Positions 34,070-47,151 of a stretch of DNA of 60,000 nucleotides are shown piece by piece. The translations under genes were made by a program, and so were the position numbers. The stretch is taken from positions 8,420,704 through 8,480,703 of the forward strand of contig NC_134036.1 in the NCBI RefSeq assembly GCF_964204645.1, given 5' to 3'. The notes beneath the pieces are model-generated. The model was given only the letters and a program-made list of their open reading frames with translations, did not search any database and had not been told where the DNA came from. Source of the stretch: Tubulanus polymorphus. Taxonomy: Eukaryota > Nemertea > Palaeonemertea > Tubulaniformes > Tubulanidae. Numbering within the stretch: position 1 is the stretch's first letter; the number at the start of each line of letters is the position of its first letter.

Positions 34070-35982
34070 GAAAATTTAAGTCATCGAAAAAAATTAGTTT
34101 AAGTCTTATATAGAGATTCTTTGCTCGATGCTGTTTTGTGCTGTTCGAGGCTACTATCGCTGGGCAGGAGTTAAGGGTTAGCTGATATAGAAAGCCTAAA
34201 AAGCAAAACGAATCACACTCCTATATGTGCTAGATATGGGGTGACCATCTTATTGATACCTTACCTGCTTGTGGGATGAGTATGCCACCCGCGAGTCTGA
34301 CACGCCTCAGTGTCATTCTTTCATCCATTTTGATGTCCACAATCATTCTCGCGTAAGTCGGTTTCATAGGCCACTGAATACTGTACATAACTAATGTGTT
34401 TAGCCATCGATAGATGGCACTGTTGATGAAGTGGGCGGAGCTTAGGACGAAGTGGGCTGGGCTTTGATCATGACGTCATTCTGACTGCGTTCGTGGCACT
34501 AGTGTTTTTATCCTCACAAGAAAGTAGAGTTTTTGCCGTGATTTTTCTCGGAATCGTCACGATTTTTGAACCAGATGCCGTATTGCATTGGAAAATCTAA
34601 AGTGAAGGTTTCAAATAGTTGCTGAAACAATGTTTCGTGACCCACTTAATTTGAGGAAGGAAAATGAAAATTTATTGTTAATTTCAACAATGATATCAGA
34701 CAATTTGACCAGCATCAATAACCCCAGTGACAGTTGACAAAAATTTGATTCATTTTATGCGCTGATTACCCTCACATCGTTTCAGCGATCGTCAAACTTT
34801 TTTTTGGATTAAACCCTGGCTAAAAATCATTTTTCTAGCATAGAATCATCAAATATTACAAGAAAATCACTGCATTGGATTCAGTGAGACATTTGAAATT
34901 TGAAATTCAATAGATCGCGTCAATCACGAGAGGTGCGGGTCTGCACTTTTACCGGAGTCATGTTTATGTCAAGGGTAATGAATACTGGATAACCTTAATA
35001 GTTTTGGTCCATGTTATCACTGCGAGTTTGAAGGCCTGTCCTGCAGCGACGTATGTATTGTACCACCGGTCCAGCCTATTCAGGCTTAGACCTAGACTTA
35101 CAGCGGCTAAGCAATAAGCTATTGCCATGGATTAGAACCCTGAACCGGATGGCTGTTGCATATTTGCGACATAATAGACATTTTTCTTAATTCGTTTGGC
35201 ATTAAAATGTACGACTTTTCACTTTCTGATTTTCAAAGTTAACATTAAAGTACATCTCTAGCCGGTTTTGGCTCTGAACAGGTCCTAGCACCATTATACT
35301 GTGATATCATTTGTTATTTTCCATGTTATTTGTTAATCCACTTTAATTATTGAATTGTCAAACTAGTAATGTGACCAATAAAGTTAATTAGAATTTGGTC
35401 TGTGCAGACTGTGAATGAATACAGTATTCATTAGTATTACTAGGCCTAGCATAAAAACTACTTCCTGGTTCCTGGTGGTTTGTCCGGTAACTTGTAAGCA
35501 AACATAAACTGATAAAACGGTAATATTCCCTGAAAGTATGCAGATTTGTTGCTAAAATCTTTTTTTGTATGAATTTATGTTACATATATTTGCAGTCAAT
35601 CAAAGTGCATTGACTCACAGTGCATTGTTAATAAGGCCTAAGCCCGGGGTTACTTGTCTCCCCTCGAGTCGATGAATCAACCAGGGTCCATTTTCACAAA
35701 AATGTTTTATTTCCAACTCATCAGAGGGGCTTGTCACAATTTGATGGAGGATGGATGATGCCTGTATCCCTATATAAAAAAAGAAAAGGGAGCTAACTAA
35801 ATCAAATATCGGTACATTACAATCCAAATTCAATCGACTGTCATTTCCAAAATTTTCAACCGATTTGCACGAAACAAACTGTTATACATACTAGAAGACT
35901 TGCCTTTTTTAACGAGCCTATGACTATCGCTCTACGATGAATATTGGATTGCATATATATATATATATGCAATCCAGAGACA
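34070..35982. other. Intergenic end of unit 1, ending in an AT palindrome at the junction
   Basis: No gene recognised. A minus-strand frame of 72 codons at 35615-35833 is not recognised. Just before the junction is a perfect palindrome around 35945-35975, GGATTGCA followed by a TA run and TGCAATCC. Confidence 0.5.
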
Positions 35983-37263
35983 AAGAAGACACTAACCTAC
36001 CAAATAAATACAATGCTGTTCGAGTGGAAAGTTGATATTTATGAAGAAAATGTCGTATTAACAGTTTTATCAGAGAATTGCGAGCGAGCTGGATTTTACA
36101 TATATGACGGTGGTAAATTCAAAGCTAGACGCTACGGTCCGTATTGCCCCGGGAATTACTACGGTCGATCCGTCGTAAGTCTGATTACATCTGGGGGATC
36201 GGTTACTGTAGTAGGATACGCTTACAACGGGGATGATCAGTTGTTAACATCGGTCGATGGAGAATCAGCTCTCATATTTCGTCCTACCGACTGTGACGGG
36301 TATGCTTTAAATGAAGAAGAAAGTCGTGTCAATATGACATCAGACTGTGTCGCGGTTACACAAGAAAACCGACGCCTTCCACCGAGGAACATTTATATAT
36401 TATCTAAACACGAATATCGAATTGACAGTTGTTTTCGTGACTGGTCACGAACTTGTCCTCGGAGATTACGAATTATAAGTAAACTTCTCACTGAAAGCAT
36501 CGTTTTAAGCACGGTATTCATGCGCGGTGGGAGTTCGTTCCGGGCAGTACCACTTATAGTGACGCTGCGTCGTAAATGTCTAGGTTCGAAAAAACCTGTC
36601 GAAACATTGGAATTTACAAAAAACAGAGGTTCATTAACAGCCGACGACAAATGCGGACTGGTTGAATCGCCGAACTACCCGGCAAGGGCAGGACGTGCAT
36701 CGGTGCCTCTATATTATACGTTTTCGAATACCCAACCTGACAACCAATTTCGATTTTACAGTTTCGTCCTGAAATCTATAGAATCGATTAGTTGCACCGC
36801 AAACGTCTTTGTGGAAAAAAGCCCGATACTTTTCATTCAAGAGATATTATGGGCAAACATTCGAACCCTCAGTCGTATTACCATATGCGGAGATATGGCA
36901 ACGCTAGAACTTGTAATGCACAGTTTAACTGATACTCGCTTGTATTTCGAAATAAAAAATATGATTTCAAATTTTCAAATACAATACATTTTACACCAGT
37001 CATTAGCGATGGGCTATTCCAATGGTGCTCAGTGTCAACAAGGATTTCTAGATTCGGGAATTTCATGCGTTAAATACATCAGCGATGGACGTCTGAATTG
37101 GGAGAATGCTGAATTATACTGTGGACAGAAGTACGCGGGACATCTACTCAGTATCAACTTAGAAGAGGAAATGATTTCTATTAAATCATTATTCGCTTCA
37201 AAGCTTCTTAAACGGGTATATTCACAGAAAGCGCCCATAATGATGATTGGATTAAAACTGCAG
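35983..37263 (+). CDS. Receptor copy B, truncated exon 2
   Basis: Corresponds to 21971-23251 of copy A; the first 57 bp of exon 2, its acceptor and all of exon 1 are absent. The frame is open from upstream of the junction (a chance ATG at about 35938-35950 in non-homologous sequence) to the CTG CAG donor at 37263. Amino-acid changes from A include His to Tyr, Leu to Ser, Asp to Glu, Thr to Ala and Arg to Ser. It encodes one CUB-like domain nearly complete, a second CUB-like domain and the start of the lectin domain. No signal peptide can be seen, so if used it needs another 5' exon or promoter. Confidence 0.75.
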
Positions 37264-37337
37264 GTAACTTCGTAAACAGCTTCTATTTTTTAAAATGTTC
37301 CTATCAATTAATTTAATATTTTTTAAAATATTTTTAG

Positions 37338-40300
37338 CCCTCATCTGGTTATTACACGTGGACTGATGGGAAACCATTGAGCTACGCAGAGTGGTATAAA
37401 CCTACAAATAACGACACGATACCGGAAGTTATTCGTGGATTGATATCTCCTCAAAGAATACAACCGATAAATGACATCAATATGCCGTGTACAGCGATGA
37501 TACTTAACAATCCACGAGGATCAGCGAACTGGGTTCGATTCCCCTGCGAAATCGAGGAGGTTCATACGGGCTTCGTGTGTGAATCAGAAAGAATCGACAT
37601 CGTCGATTGGAAGAGTAAAATTCGAAATAAAACAGTTGAAACATCGAATTTAACGTCGAGCTGTATGATTGGTTGGGTAAGCGTAGATAGAAAATGTCAT
37701 CAAATACTAACAGACTGGAACAAACATCGAGGTTTAGATACGAAAACTGCGACAGAGATGTGTCATGGCATCAAAGGCGAAATACGTGCTGCGATAACCA
37801 GTTACACAGAAAACGACACAATAAACGTAATAAGAACATTTCATTTTCAATATCAATATGGCTCTATACTAACGATGACGTCTTACGGCAGACTGCTAGT
37901 AATACAACCAGTAATCACTAGAGATAAAATTACTTATATTCAATCAGTTAAATGGATGAATAAACAGTTTGATAATGCGACGGATACAGCGCATTCTGTT
38001 TTGTGTTCGTACAATGTAACTAATGAAGACCTAGCTTCAATAAGCGGTTGTAAATCGTGGCAGTTTAAATGTAACGATCAAAGATGTATCAGCGACCATC
38101 GCGTATGTGATACCAGAAACGACTGTGAACACGGTGAAGATGAACTCAATTGTACGGACATCGATTTTCACAGTCAATTTCAATGCGATGATGGTCGAGT
38201 TATATCAATAAGTGGTTTCTGCGATTTCATACAGGATTGTGTGGATGGTTCTGATGAAAACTCATGTTCGCATCATTCGTGTTTGTCCGAACAATTTCGT
38301 TGTACCAGTGGTGAATGTGTCAGTGGGTCGAACAGATGTGACGGAATCACTAATTGTAAGGACAGTTCCGATGAAATGGGATGCACCACGCAACTATGTC
38401 AGGGTTTCTTGTGTAACAGTGGAGACTGTATCAGTTCTCAGTTGTATCAAGATGGTGTTGTGGATTGCAGTGGAAGCCTCGAAGAAGATGAAGTAGTAAC
38501 AACTACTAATGTTACTGCGAATCCAACGATACATTGTGATGCTGAGAACCGCTGTACGACTAACTTCACAAATCTCTGTGCGGAATCTGCGGAACAAAGA
38601 TGTTCCTTCAATTCTCCGCATTGTTATTCAAGACGTCACAGATGTATTCTAGAAATAATGACAAATGGTTTCCCAGTTTGTAGAAATCTTGAACATCTAT
38701 TGAGATGTGAAGAATTCGAATGTCCAGCTGGCACCATTAAATGTCCAGCATCGTACTGTATACCGATCAGGCAGGTATGCGATGGTCGTGCAGATTGTCC
38801 TAATTCAGAAGACGAGCAAAACTGCAATACATTTTCATGTCCAGGAATGTTCAAATGTGGTCAGGAAAATCGATGTATTCCACAATCTGAAGTTTGCGAT
38901 GGTCACGTGCATTGTAAATTTACGATTGATGACGAGGCTTTCTGTGACGTCACGTGTCCCAAAAGCTGTAAATGTCAAGGACATTTAATCAATTGTGGAA
39001 ATACCGGTTTGACAGATATAACTGGTTTTTTCCCGGCATCAACTCGAGTTCTGATCTTGTCCAATAACCAAATTCATTTTAAGATATCGACATTTCATAT
39101 GCTTGTCTACCTCTACGTTCTCAACATATCCTGCAATGAATTGTTTCACATTTCACCAAATTCGTTCTCGAACCTGCATAATCTACATTTTTTGGACCTT
39201 TCATTTAACAACATTACATCACTATCCGAAAATACATTTGCCGGTTTGTACAGTTTGAAAATTTTAATCATAACTGGAAATCCGTTGAGATATTTTGAAG
39301 AAGGCAGTTTTCTTGGATTGAGTTCGCTTAGAAGTCTTGATCTTCACGGACTATCTCTGTTCGCTATAGGGGAACATGTTTTCAAAGGTCTTTTATCATT
39401 AAAATATTTAAACATCAGCGGTAACAAGATCTTGTATATCTCAATATACGCCTTTTCTGGATTGAATGAACTTAAAATCCTCGATATCACAGACAATTCC
39501 AGAATAATTTCTGTCGACAGAAATGCGTTTGAAAATCTGACCTCATTAGTCTCCCTAACGTCTGATGCTTACAAATTTTGCTGCATGGCTTCGGGCATTG
39601 CCCACTGCCTTCCCGAAGCTGATCAATTTTCCTCCTGTTCTGATCTGATGGGTAGCACAGTTCTTAGAGCTACCATCTGGGTCATTTCCGCGTTTACATT
39701 TATTTTAAATAACATTGTCATTTTATTTCGTTTTCGGTCAATTCAATTTTCGTCCCGCAAAACGAGAAACACATCATCTGACGTACTTATCATCAATATC
39801 GCAGTTTGTGATTTTCTGATGTCGATTTATTTATTTTCGATCGCGGGAGCAGATTACGTTTATAAGGGAGTTTATTTCCTTAATTCAGAAACCTGGACGA
39901 ACAGTTCATTGTGTAGTTTCGCTGGAGTTATGGTGACGCTAGCCTGTGAAGGCTCGTTGACCTTTCTGTGTATTCTAACGCGTCATAGATTCTCCAATAT
40001 AGTGAATCCATTGTCTGGGAGTCCGATAACATCACCGAGATTTGTTTCCATCATTTGTTCGCTTAATTGGATAATCATAGGATTCTTTTCATTAATGCCA
40101 CTTGTATTGTCGTCTTATTTCGGCCACAATTTTTACGGTACTACTGGAGTTTGTTTACCCATGAATCTAATAACCATTGATGTCGATGCCTGGCAATATT
40201 CATTCGCTATTTTTGCAATGTTTAACTCTGGCATACTCGCAACAATAATGGGGACTTATGCGCAAATGTACAAACTCGTATCTAGAAGCAGGTCTGGTTC

Positions 40301-40565
40301 GGGTAGAATTGATCCTACAGAACTTGTTTTAGCGCGCAGGAGTTTGGTTATAAATCTTTGTAATTTATTTTGCTGGCTGCCGATAATAACCGTCCAGGTT
40401 TGCGTGGTATTCCGGGTAGAGATACCAAATCAGGTGGCGGCTTGGCTGGCGGTTCTTTTCCTACCGATCAACTCGTCCCTCAACCCCCTTCTTTATACAA
40501 TACTGTCTATCGATATGAAAGCCGTACGTGCGAAAACTAAACGTAGGCAAAATTTTAGACCTTAA
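37338..40565 (+). CDS. Receptor copy B, exon 3: lectin end, LDLa repeats, LRRs and 7TM domain
   Basis: Same 1075-codon exon as in copy A with acceptor, all LDLa and LRR cysteines, hinge and 7TM motifs preserved and no stop or frameshift. Only about five residues differ from A (Gln to Lys in an LRR, Ile to Val, Ser to Pro, Val to Met and Val to Ile in the 7TM part). It has an intact acceptor, so it could be spliced either to its own truncated exon 2 or to exon 2 of copy A by skipping A exon 3. On its own the gene is 5'-truncated and may be a pseudogene that has not yet decayed. Confidence 0.85.
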   Translation, partial: PSSGYYTWTDGKPLSYAEWYKPTNNDTIPEVIRGLISPQRIQPINDINMPCTAMILNNPRGSANWVRFPCEIEEVHTGFVCESERIDIVDWKSKIRNKTVETSNLTSSCMIGWVSVDRKCHQILTDWNKHRGLDTKTATEMCHGIKGEIRAAITSYTENDTINVIRTFHFQYQYGSILTMTSYGRLLVIQPVITRDKITYIQSVKWMNKQFDNATDTAHSVLCSYNVTNEDLASISGCKSWQFKCNDQRCISDHRVCDTRNDCEHGEDELNCTDIDFHSQFQCDDGRVISISGFCDFIQDCVDGSDENSCSHHSCLSEQFRCTSGECVSGSNRCDGITNCKDSSDEMGCTTQLCQGFLCNSGDCISSQLYQDGVVDCSGSLEEDEVVTTTNVTANPTIHCDAENRCTTNFTNLCAESAEQRCSFNSPHCYSRRHRCILEIMTNGFPVCRNLEHLLRCEEFECPAGTIKCPASYCIPIRQVCDGRADCPNSEDEQNCNTFSCPGMFKCGQENRCIPQSEVCDGHVHCKFTIDDEAFCDVTCPKSCKCQGHLINCGNTGLTDITGFFPASTRVLILSNNQIHFKISTFHMLVYLYVLNISCNELFHISPNSFSNLHNLHFLDLSFNNITSLSENTFAGLYSLKILIITGNPLRYFEEGSFLGLSSLRSLDLHGLSLFAIGEHVFKGLLSLKYLNISGNKILYISIYAFSGLNELKILDITDNSRIISVDRNAFENLTSLVSLTSDAYKFCCMASGIAHCLPEADQFSSCSDLMGSTVLRATIWVISAFTFILNNIVILFRFRSIQFSSRKTRNTSSDVLIINIAVCDFLMSIYLFSIAGADYVYKGVYFLNSETWTNSSLCSFAGVMVTLACEGSLTFLCILTRHRFSNIVNPLSGSPITSPRFVSIICSLNWIIIGFFSLMPLVLSSYFGHNFYGTTGVCLPMNLITIDVDAWQYSFAIFAMFNSGILATIMGTYAQMYKLVSRSRSGSGRIDPTELVLARRSLVINLCNLFCWLPIITVQVCVVFRVEIPNQVAAWLAVLFLPINSSLNPLLYTILSIDMKAVRAKTKRRQNFRP

Positions 40566-40628
40566 GATGGCCCATTTACCCAATGAAGCTACGTACTATG
40601 TACTCCAGCAGCGGAAGCTCGTGCGTCA

Positions 40629-40634
40629 AATAAA
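40629..40634 (+). promoter_or_regulatory. Polyadenylation signal of receptor copy B
   Basis: AATAAA at the position equivalent to 26617-26622 in copy A. Confidence 0.55.
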
Positions 40635-43600
40635 ATAGTTAACCTACATATTAGTACTCGTTTCGTTGTAATTATTCCACACCAGGTTAACACGCTTACT
40701 CTACGAAACTTCCTAAAAGCGCTCCTATCGACATAAGAGACGAAAATGGAACTCTTAGTATCTGGATACAAAAATAGCCTAATAACAGTATAGTCCACGA
40801 GATCATTGAGCCGATTGTAAAAAAATGATAGATTTCGGCTCCAATCATTTTTAGAAAGAATTCGAAGTTTCAGAAAAGTGTTTTTTGCCATTATAATCGA
40901 GTTGCTATGGCAACATAGCTCTTCTTTGGTTTTGAAAAAATTTAAACGATAAGTAGTCGATATCTTTAATGGTAAGCTCCCTCCATTAAAATTATATTCT
41001 AGCGATGCAAATCGTCATCAAACCAGGCTGAGAAATATATATGTATATATAAAATATATCGCAACGGAATTGCAAGACGGTTCAAATTTCTATTATCGGT
41101 GATGTCTATATCAGAAAAGGATGTTTACCCCATTACAAGTCCATTCCAAAACGAATCATTTTTTTTCAAATATTCAAGTTCATTGAGATACTTGAAATTT
41201 CGAAAGCCGTTTTTGAGACCTTGAATCACAATTGAATGTTGGAACCGAAAACATTGCAAAGACTTCCTGACAGAAGAGCATCTAAACGACTGTAAGACAT
41301 TCTAAGATCATGCTAAGGAAGTTCGAACAGCCCGGCTTTTTAAGTATGTAAATAACGTTCAGGACAACGAAAGCTTTATCGGGTGCATAAGTCATTCACT
41401 TGATAAAGCTCTGATTGTATTCGGGAAATATTACATGAGGAAAGGAAAAGACCTTTAATAATTTGGGCTACGAAAGCATAACCTGACGTTGATGAAGTTG
41501 ATTTTGCACTCAAGCAATTCGCTTTACACTAGATTTTCAATAAACATCATTAATATTATCGTTATAACCATTATTTTTATTATTACCCATGTTTGGTGCC
41601 TTGTGCAACGCTATTGCTCTAAGGCTCTTAGATACATTGAAACGTTATACGTACATTATTTTGATTATTATGAGTATTATTGTTATTATTATGTATTCAT
41701 TTTAACACATCGATATTTCAGTTAAATCAGCTAATTATTAGACCATTAATCATCAGGGTAAACTTAACAAAATCCTCGAGCAGTGACATTTCGTCACATG
41801 GACATCAGTTAATTATAATGAGGACAAATTCAATTATTCGAATCTGAGTCTTTTTTCTCTTATAAATAAAAGCTAGCCACACCTCAAATTATCAGAACGA
41901 ATATCAAATCAAAACGATGTCGCTAATAATTAGTCATCATATTTTAGTTTTTTTATCCCTATTTTGTCGACTAGAAATACCTACTTTTTTCCAAGCTAGA
42001 TAAGCAAGGACAACATTTCTGGAGGTCAAAAAGCCACTGTTTAATTAACTCGTATCCCTTTCCCTTTCACGACCGAGTTATCAAGGACAACAAAAACCCT
42101 CGTTGCTCCATAGCCATTTTGTATAAACGCTTTTTGAAAAGGAAAACATGTCCTCTCAATCTACAACAGTGTGTGGGTCCAATTCCTTTTTTCAATGGTT
42201 TCATATGGTCTCTGAATCAAGTTCCACAACTGTGAGGATTGATTCGACTAAATGCATCAACGGCTTCGACACCAACGGCTACATTCAGTTCGAATAGCTA
42301 TTAAAATGTTATCGCGCAAACCTTCCCCGTTGACACCTTCAAAGGTTTTGAAATGACATTTTCGGACTCCGTTTATTCGCCTTTATTGTAGGATTCTCGT
42401 CGTATTAACATCTGGATACGGATGTAGAATTTTATCTATGGTGAACTTCGGAAACCAATACAGCAGTTTCAATGGTTAACATCATTTACATTATACATAT
42501 TCAAAATCGTATGATATATTCTAGTTATCCCACACAAGGCAAAGCAGATTATTTTCAACCGGTATTCTTTGAAAGCGCTTCACTATATGAGCTCGCTCAA
42601 CTCAAAATGTCGGTTGCATGTAAACTATCTAATTTGAAAAAAATATCATTCATTTGCTGCGAAATATCCATCAACATCGTGTTTAATTAAAAAAAAAAAA
42701 TAAATAAGATACTTCTCAAGGGTAACTTACACTTTTTTAAAGATTTTCTACTTTTCACACTAAACGATAGATAATAATATATACAATAAGGCTAGGTGAT
42801 TTCATGATTGGAAAAATCTTTTCAATCTAGTCAGAATTGAGGATTTTGATGTTCGCGCACCTATTCAGTGCTTCTGCAGAACGCGTGGTACTGAGTCTAC
42901 TAATAGAACTACGTCACTAAAGGCACGGCTCGGAAATGATGTCTACAGAAATGAATAGAAAATAAGCTACAAGAGCAATTCAACTTAATTTCATACATAT
43001 TTGGCGTTCAAATTTAGACAAAATGCCTCTTGATTTTGAAAGTCGACATATCAATGATTATAATTAGCTATTGAACGTCCACGACAACATCCGTCCAAAC
43101 GAAGTGCAAAAATTGGATTTGAATAGCAAGTTTAAATTCAAATTTAAATGTCATTGAATTGTAATATTAATCCACAATTACATTGCTTTATATTTCAAAT
43201 ATCGCAAGCTGTGAAAATTCATTGATAATACAATGATTGGTCGGACAATTAAAAGTCAAGTGCCTTCTAAATAGAATATTGTGTAAAACCTCTTTTCTAA
43301 ATGTGATATCTGTATTAATGATAAATGCGTTCCGATTTCTGATTTTAGTAAAACCATTACTGAGAAATAAGACTTTAACATCGGCTATTTTGACCAGTTT
43401 GCCAGACACAGCAGATGCGCGTTTGCTGTGAAAAACCCACGATTGCTGACGTCATTGTAGTCAAACACACATTTCCACGCACGTTGTGCAACTGAAGAAT
43501 AAAGAACTTTTGGTGCGCTCTATGAATACCAAAGCTATGGCAAACTAATAGATTTGATTTAAAACAATGAACTTAGCTTTATTAGATAGATTTTAAAATA

Positions 43601-46600
43601 ATCCATGGTGAAATAAGCAGTGTACGCCTGAAATAATCCAAAAGTTTCTAGACTCTATTCCCGAACGGCATAATCATCAATCGTAGTGTATTTAATCCAT
43701 TTAGAAGTTGTTTAGATTCCCAAATTTTTCTAATGAACAGCGTTAGTACTGTTATACATAACACAAACATACAATGGATAGCAAGCAGTAGAGCTGAGAA
43801 TAAAGCGAAGGAATGTTTGTTTGTTGTTTGTTTGGCAAAAATGACGCACGAATGTGGCGCTGACACGCGGCTGCGGCCGAGGTGCATACGCTATATAGGT
43901 CAACGATCCAGTTATACAATTTTACTGATTTAAGACAAATAAGTGATTTTTTCTATAAGCCCGATCCCAGGTCGTCATGTATATACTTAAACATCATCTG
44001 GAAAGTTAATCTCAAAAAGTAGGAATTATAGGGCACTTGACACCTATAAAGCACGTTTCATCTATCCATGAATTGCAGTATTGTAGGGGTCAGTTGCTCT
44101 AAGGTTGGTAAGAGTTGACCAGTGGAATTATTAATGATTTTCAAAATAACATCGTAGAATGAATATCATTATAATCAAACGAGTTACCGCTGCTGGCATC
44201 AGATCATATCTACGTCCACCTATTTGCATGAATTTGAAATGTAAACCAAATGACCCGTCCACTTCATGTATTCAAATCTCCATCCATCTATTCGCATGAT
44301 TTATGAAAGTATTAAATCAAATGACCCGTCCACTTCATGTATTCAAATCTCCATCCATCTATTTGCATGATTTATGAAAGTATTAGATCAAATGACCCGT
44401 TCACTTCATGTATTCATATCTGCCATAATTTATTTATTTACATTATTAAGGAATATATTCCAAATGAGTCATCGACACACTATCTATTCATTTTCTTTCG
44501 CATTATATCTGCAGTCTTATAAAATGAAAAAAAAAATTGATTTCAACATAAATCGTCATCGCGTTCAGCAGTTTCGAATGCATACAAGCGGGAATTAGTG
44601 AATGCTGAATACACGAGACGACGATGAGAAATGATGAATATTTGCGTACGAGTAGAATGTTCGTAACAGAAATTTGAATATAATGTTCATACGTATCGCC
44701 GGTCGGTATACAAACCTTAAATGTTACTGGCAATTTCTCTGTAACAAAAATTCGATTTGAGCTTGATCACAAAATGTAAACCAATGTCTTTAAATACTAG
44801 TGCAGAGAACACGCGTTGTGTTCATTCCAATAACTAATAGCGACTGCTCAGTTTATTCGGCTACATTAACTTTCACTGGTAGAAACACTCATAGGTTTGT
44901 TTTCCATCATTTTCTATGATGGATTTGTTTGTCCTTAAAATCCCCTAAAATCAACAGCGTCCCGGGGCAAGGATCAATTCAATTTATAATTTATTGATAA
45001 TAGTGCTTATTATCGGCGATCTACAACATGCATGAACACGTTTTCAAATACTTCATTAAAACATATTGTTGCTTTAATCCAATCTTCGAATTAATATACA
45101 AGGAGATCTATGGATCAGGGTTAACAGTAATGTAGGAACCAACGTACATATTTCGTGACGAGCGAGTTAAACCTTTGGACTCGTGGACAAAATCAATCTA
45201 TTAGGATTTCATTTGAAGTAAATAAGGGCAAAAATTGTTTCTCAATCTTTTCATAGACTGATTTTGAAGAGGTGGAGAACACAAATGACAGATTTTATCA
45301 TCGTCTGTGAAGTCTGAGGTGCCCAGGGGTCACTCCGATCAAGCTTTACCCCACCAATACGATCGCGTTCATGGACAAGTTCTAGATCTAAAATTGCTGA
45401 CATTTTATATTGAATAATCAAATGAAATCAACGGAAAAGAGACACAGAATCCAACAGATCGTACTCTTCATTTAGCATTAGATACGTTTGTACTCAGATG
45501 ACGTGTCTGACCCGAATTGTTTATTCCTCAGTAACGTCCAAATATTCACCCCGTTAATCTGTCGTCGTCTGCATATCTGTATATTTGTGAATCACGGAAT
45601 ACATGATGAAGTATTGTTTAGATATTTATCCCAGTGTCGTCAATCTGCTACCGTGTTCAATTACGACTCACTATTGCCGGGTGAGGGGACGGATGCGCCA
45701 GAATAATCAAAAGTGTTTAAAAACTCAATATAGACAATTAACACTGTATTTCTGGTATTCAACCTCGTCACTTCGATGAATAATTTAGAATGAATAGTAA
45801 TCCTATCAAAATGTCACTCACACAGTCATTTCGATGATAGAAGAAAAACAGCACTTAAACTGTTTGAGTAAAGATGATAGATTGTTATAGGTTTTACTGT
45901 AGTTTATTATAGTCACAAATAGTATTTATGTAAAGATATAAATGGCCAGTTATGATATTTCTTAAATCTATGCTCTTTGGTTTTATTCTTAAGTTTTATA
46001 TAATAATCTTTCTTGATTATTCATCAATAAGACTCATTTTGTCATTGGAATATTTATTTTTAGAATGGGTTCGATTATTTCTTTCGAGAGTATACAGATC
46101 AATCTAAGGTTTAGTAGAGAGATATATCAAAAATCGAGAGCAATTTCCCTTAGTCATTATCCCTCGGATCGTTTTCCCTCCTAAAAAGATCATTTTCTCT
46201 CCAAAAATATAATGTTATAAAAAGAAATGACTCTTGTAGGTTCACTTTTCTTACTGTTACTCGGTTCAAACCAAACACGTCAGTGATTAGTGAATTTGTG
46301 ATAATAAGCTGTTCTGGCTCAGTAGCTATTCTGAGACATAAACACTACTTGGCCAGTCTTGACGACTGTTCATTAAAACAATGGTGTCAGCCATACTTAA
46401 CAATGAAATAGATGTGTTACAAAATAAATGGAATAGGTAAACTCTAAAAGTAAGAATTAATGAAAATGAATATAAAATATAGATTTTTCATCTTTTACTG
46501 ATGGAAATGATGCCCAAAATGTGGCGCTTTTAGTAGAAGAAAGGTGTAGCCATTTTGTATTATCATACTAACGTGCGGTAAATTCAACAATCTCAGAACT

Positions 46601-47151
46601 AAATTAAATTTGGTAAATATCGGTGCATGTGAAATAAGTAGAATTTTCAGTGATATAAGTGGTAAATTGCACGTGATGAATTTGGGGAAGTTTGTTAAAT
46701 CGGGTTTCGAATATTGTGTTTGATTGGTGTTTGAAAGAACGGTATCTTTTTCCTACAAATTAGTTTTTGTAAATTATAATGTTTTCTTTGATTATTTGTT
46801 CATTCACGATCACGTCATTTCGTTATGTTAAAGAGGAAACTCTAACTTTTCAAAAATAAATATACGATGGTCCAACAGATTATACCGCAAAATCCTATTT
46901 TTGATGGGTAAACGCGCTGTTATAAATTTGATTATCAAAATATGAAGTTTTGGAGGGTAAAATGTAACGTATCAAAGGGTAATATCCCTGTTGTATAAGC
47001 TGAATTTACATTTGTTTTAGACGGTGACAGATGTCGACTATTCGGTCATTTTGGTGAAATAAGCCTCTTATGATAGATTAAACTCATTGCATATAAGGTA
47101 CTAGATATACAGCAGTTCAATTATCATTCTCTTCAGAGTCATATTGGTAAC
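40635..47151. other. Intergenic DNA of unit 2
   Basis: Counterpart of 26623-33152 with small indels; no gene recognised. The 71-bp tandem repeat recurs at about 44216-44430. Confidence 0.5.

Larger units (their letters stand above)
21971..35982 (+). repeat. Tandem segmental duplication, unit 1 (14,012 bp)
   Basis: Every position from AAGAAGACAC at 21971 to 35982 has a counterpart 14.0-14.7 kb further on. The unit holds most of receptor exon 2, exon 3, about 6.5 kb of intergenic DNA, the defensin-like peptide gene and about 1.9 kb more. Coding differences between units 1 and 2 are few (about ten amino acids over roughly 1500 codons). Non-coding differences include small indels. The duplication is therefore recent. 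Confidence 0.95.

Noticed and set aside
35944-35985. ATG in the junction palindrome as the true start of receptor copy B
   Set aside because: The codons before the junction encode a low-complexity Tyr-Ile stretch from the TA run and no signal peptide, so it is a chance fusion.
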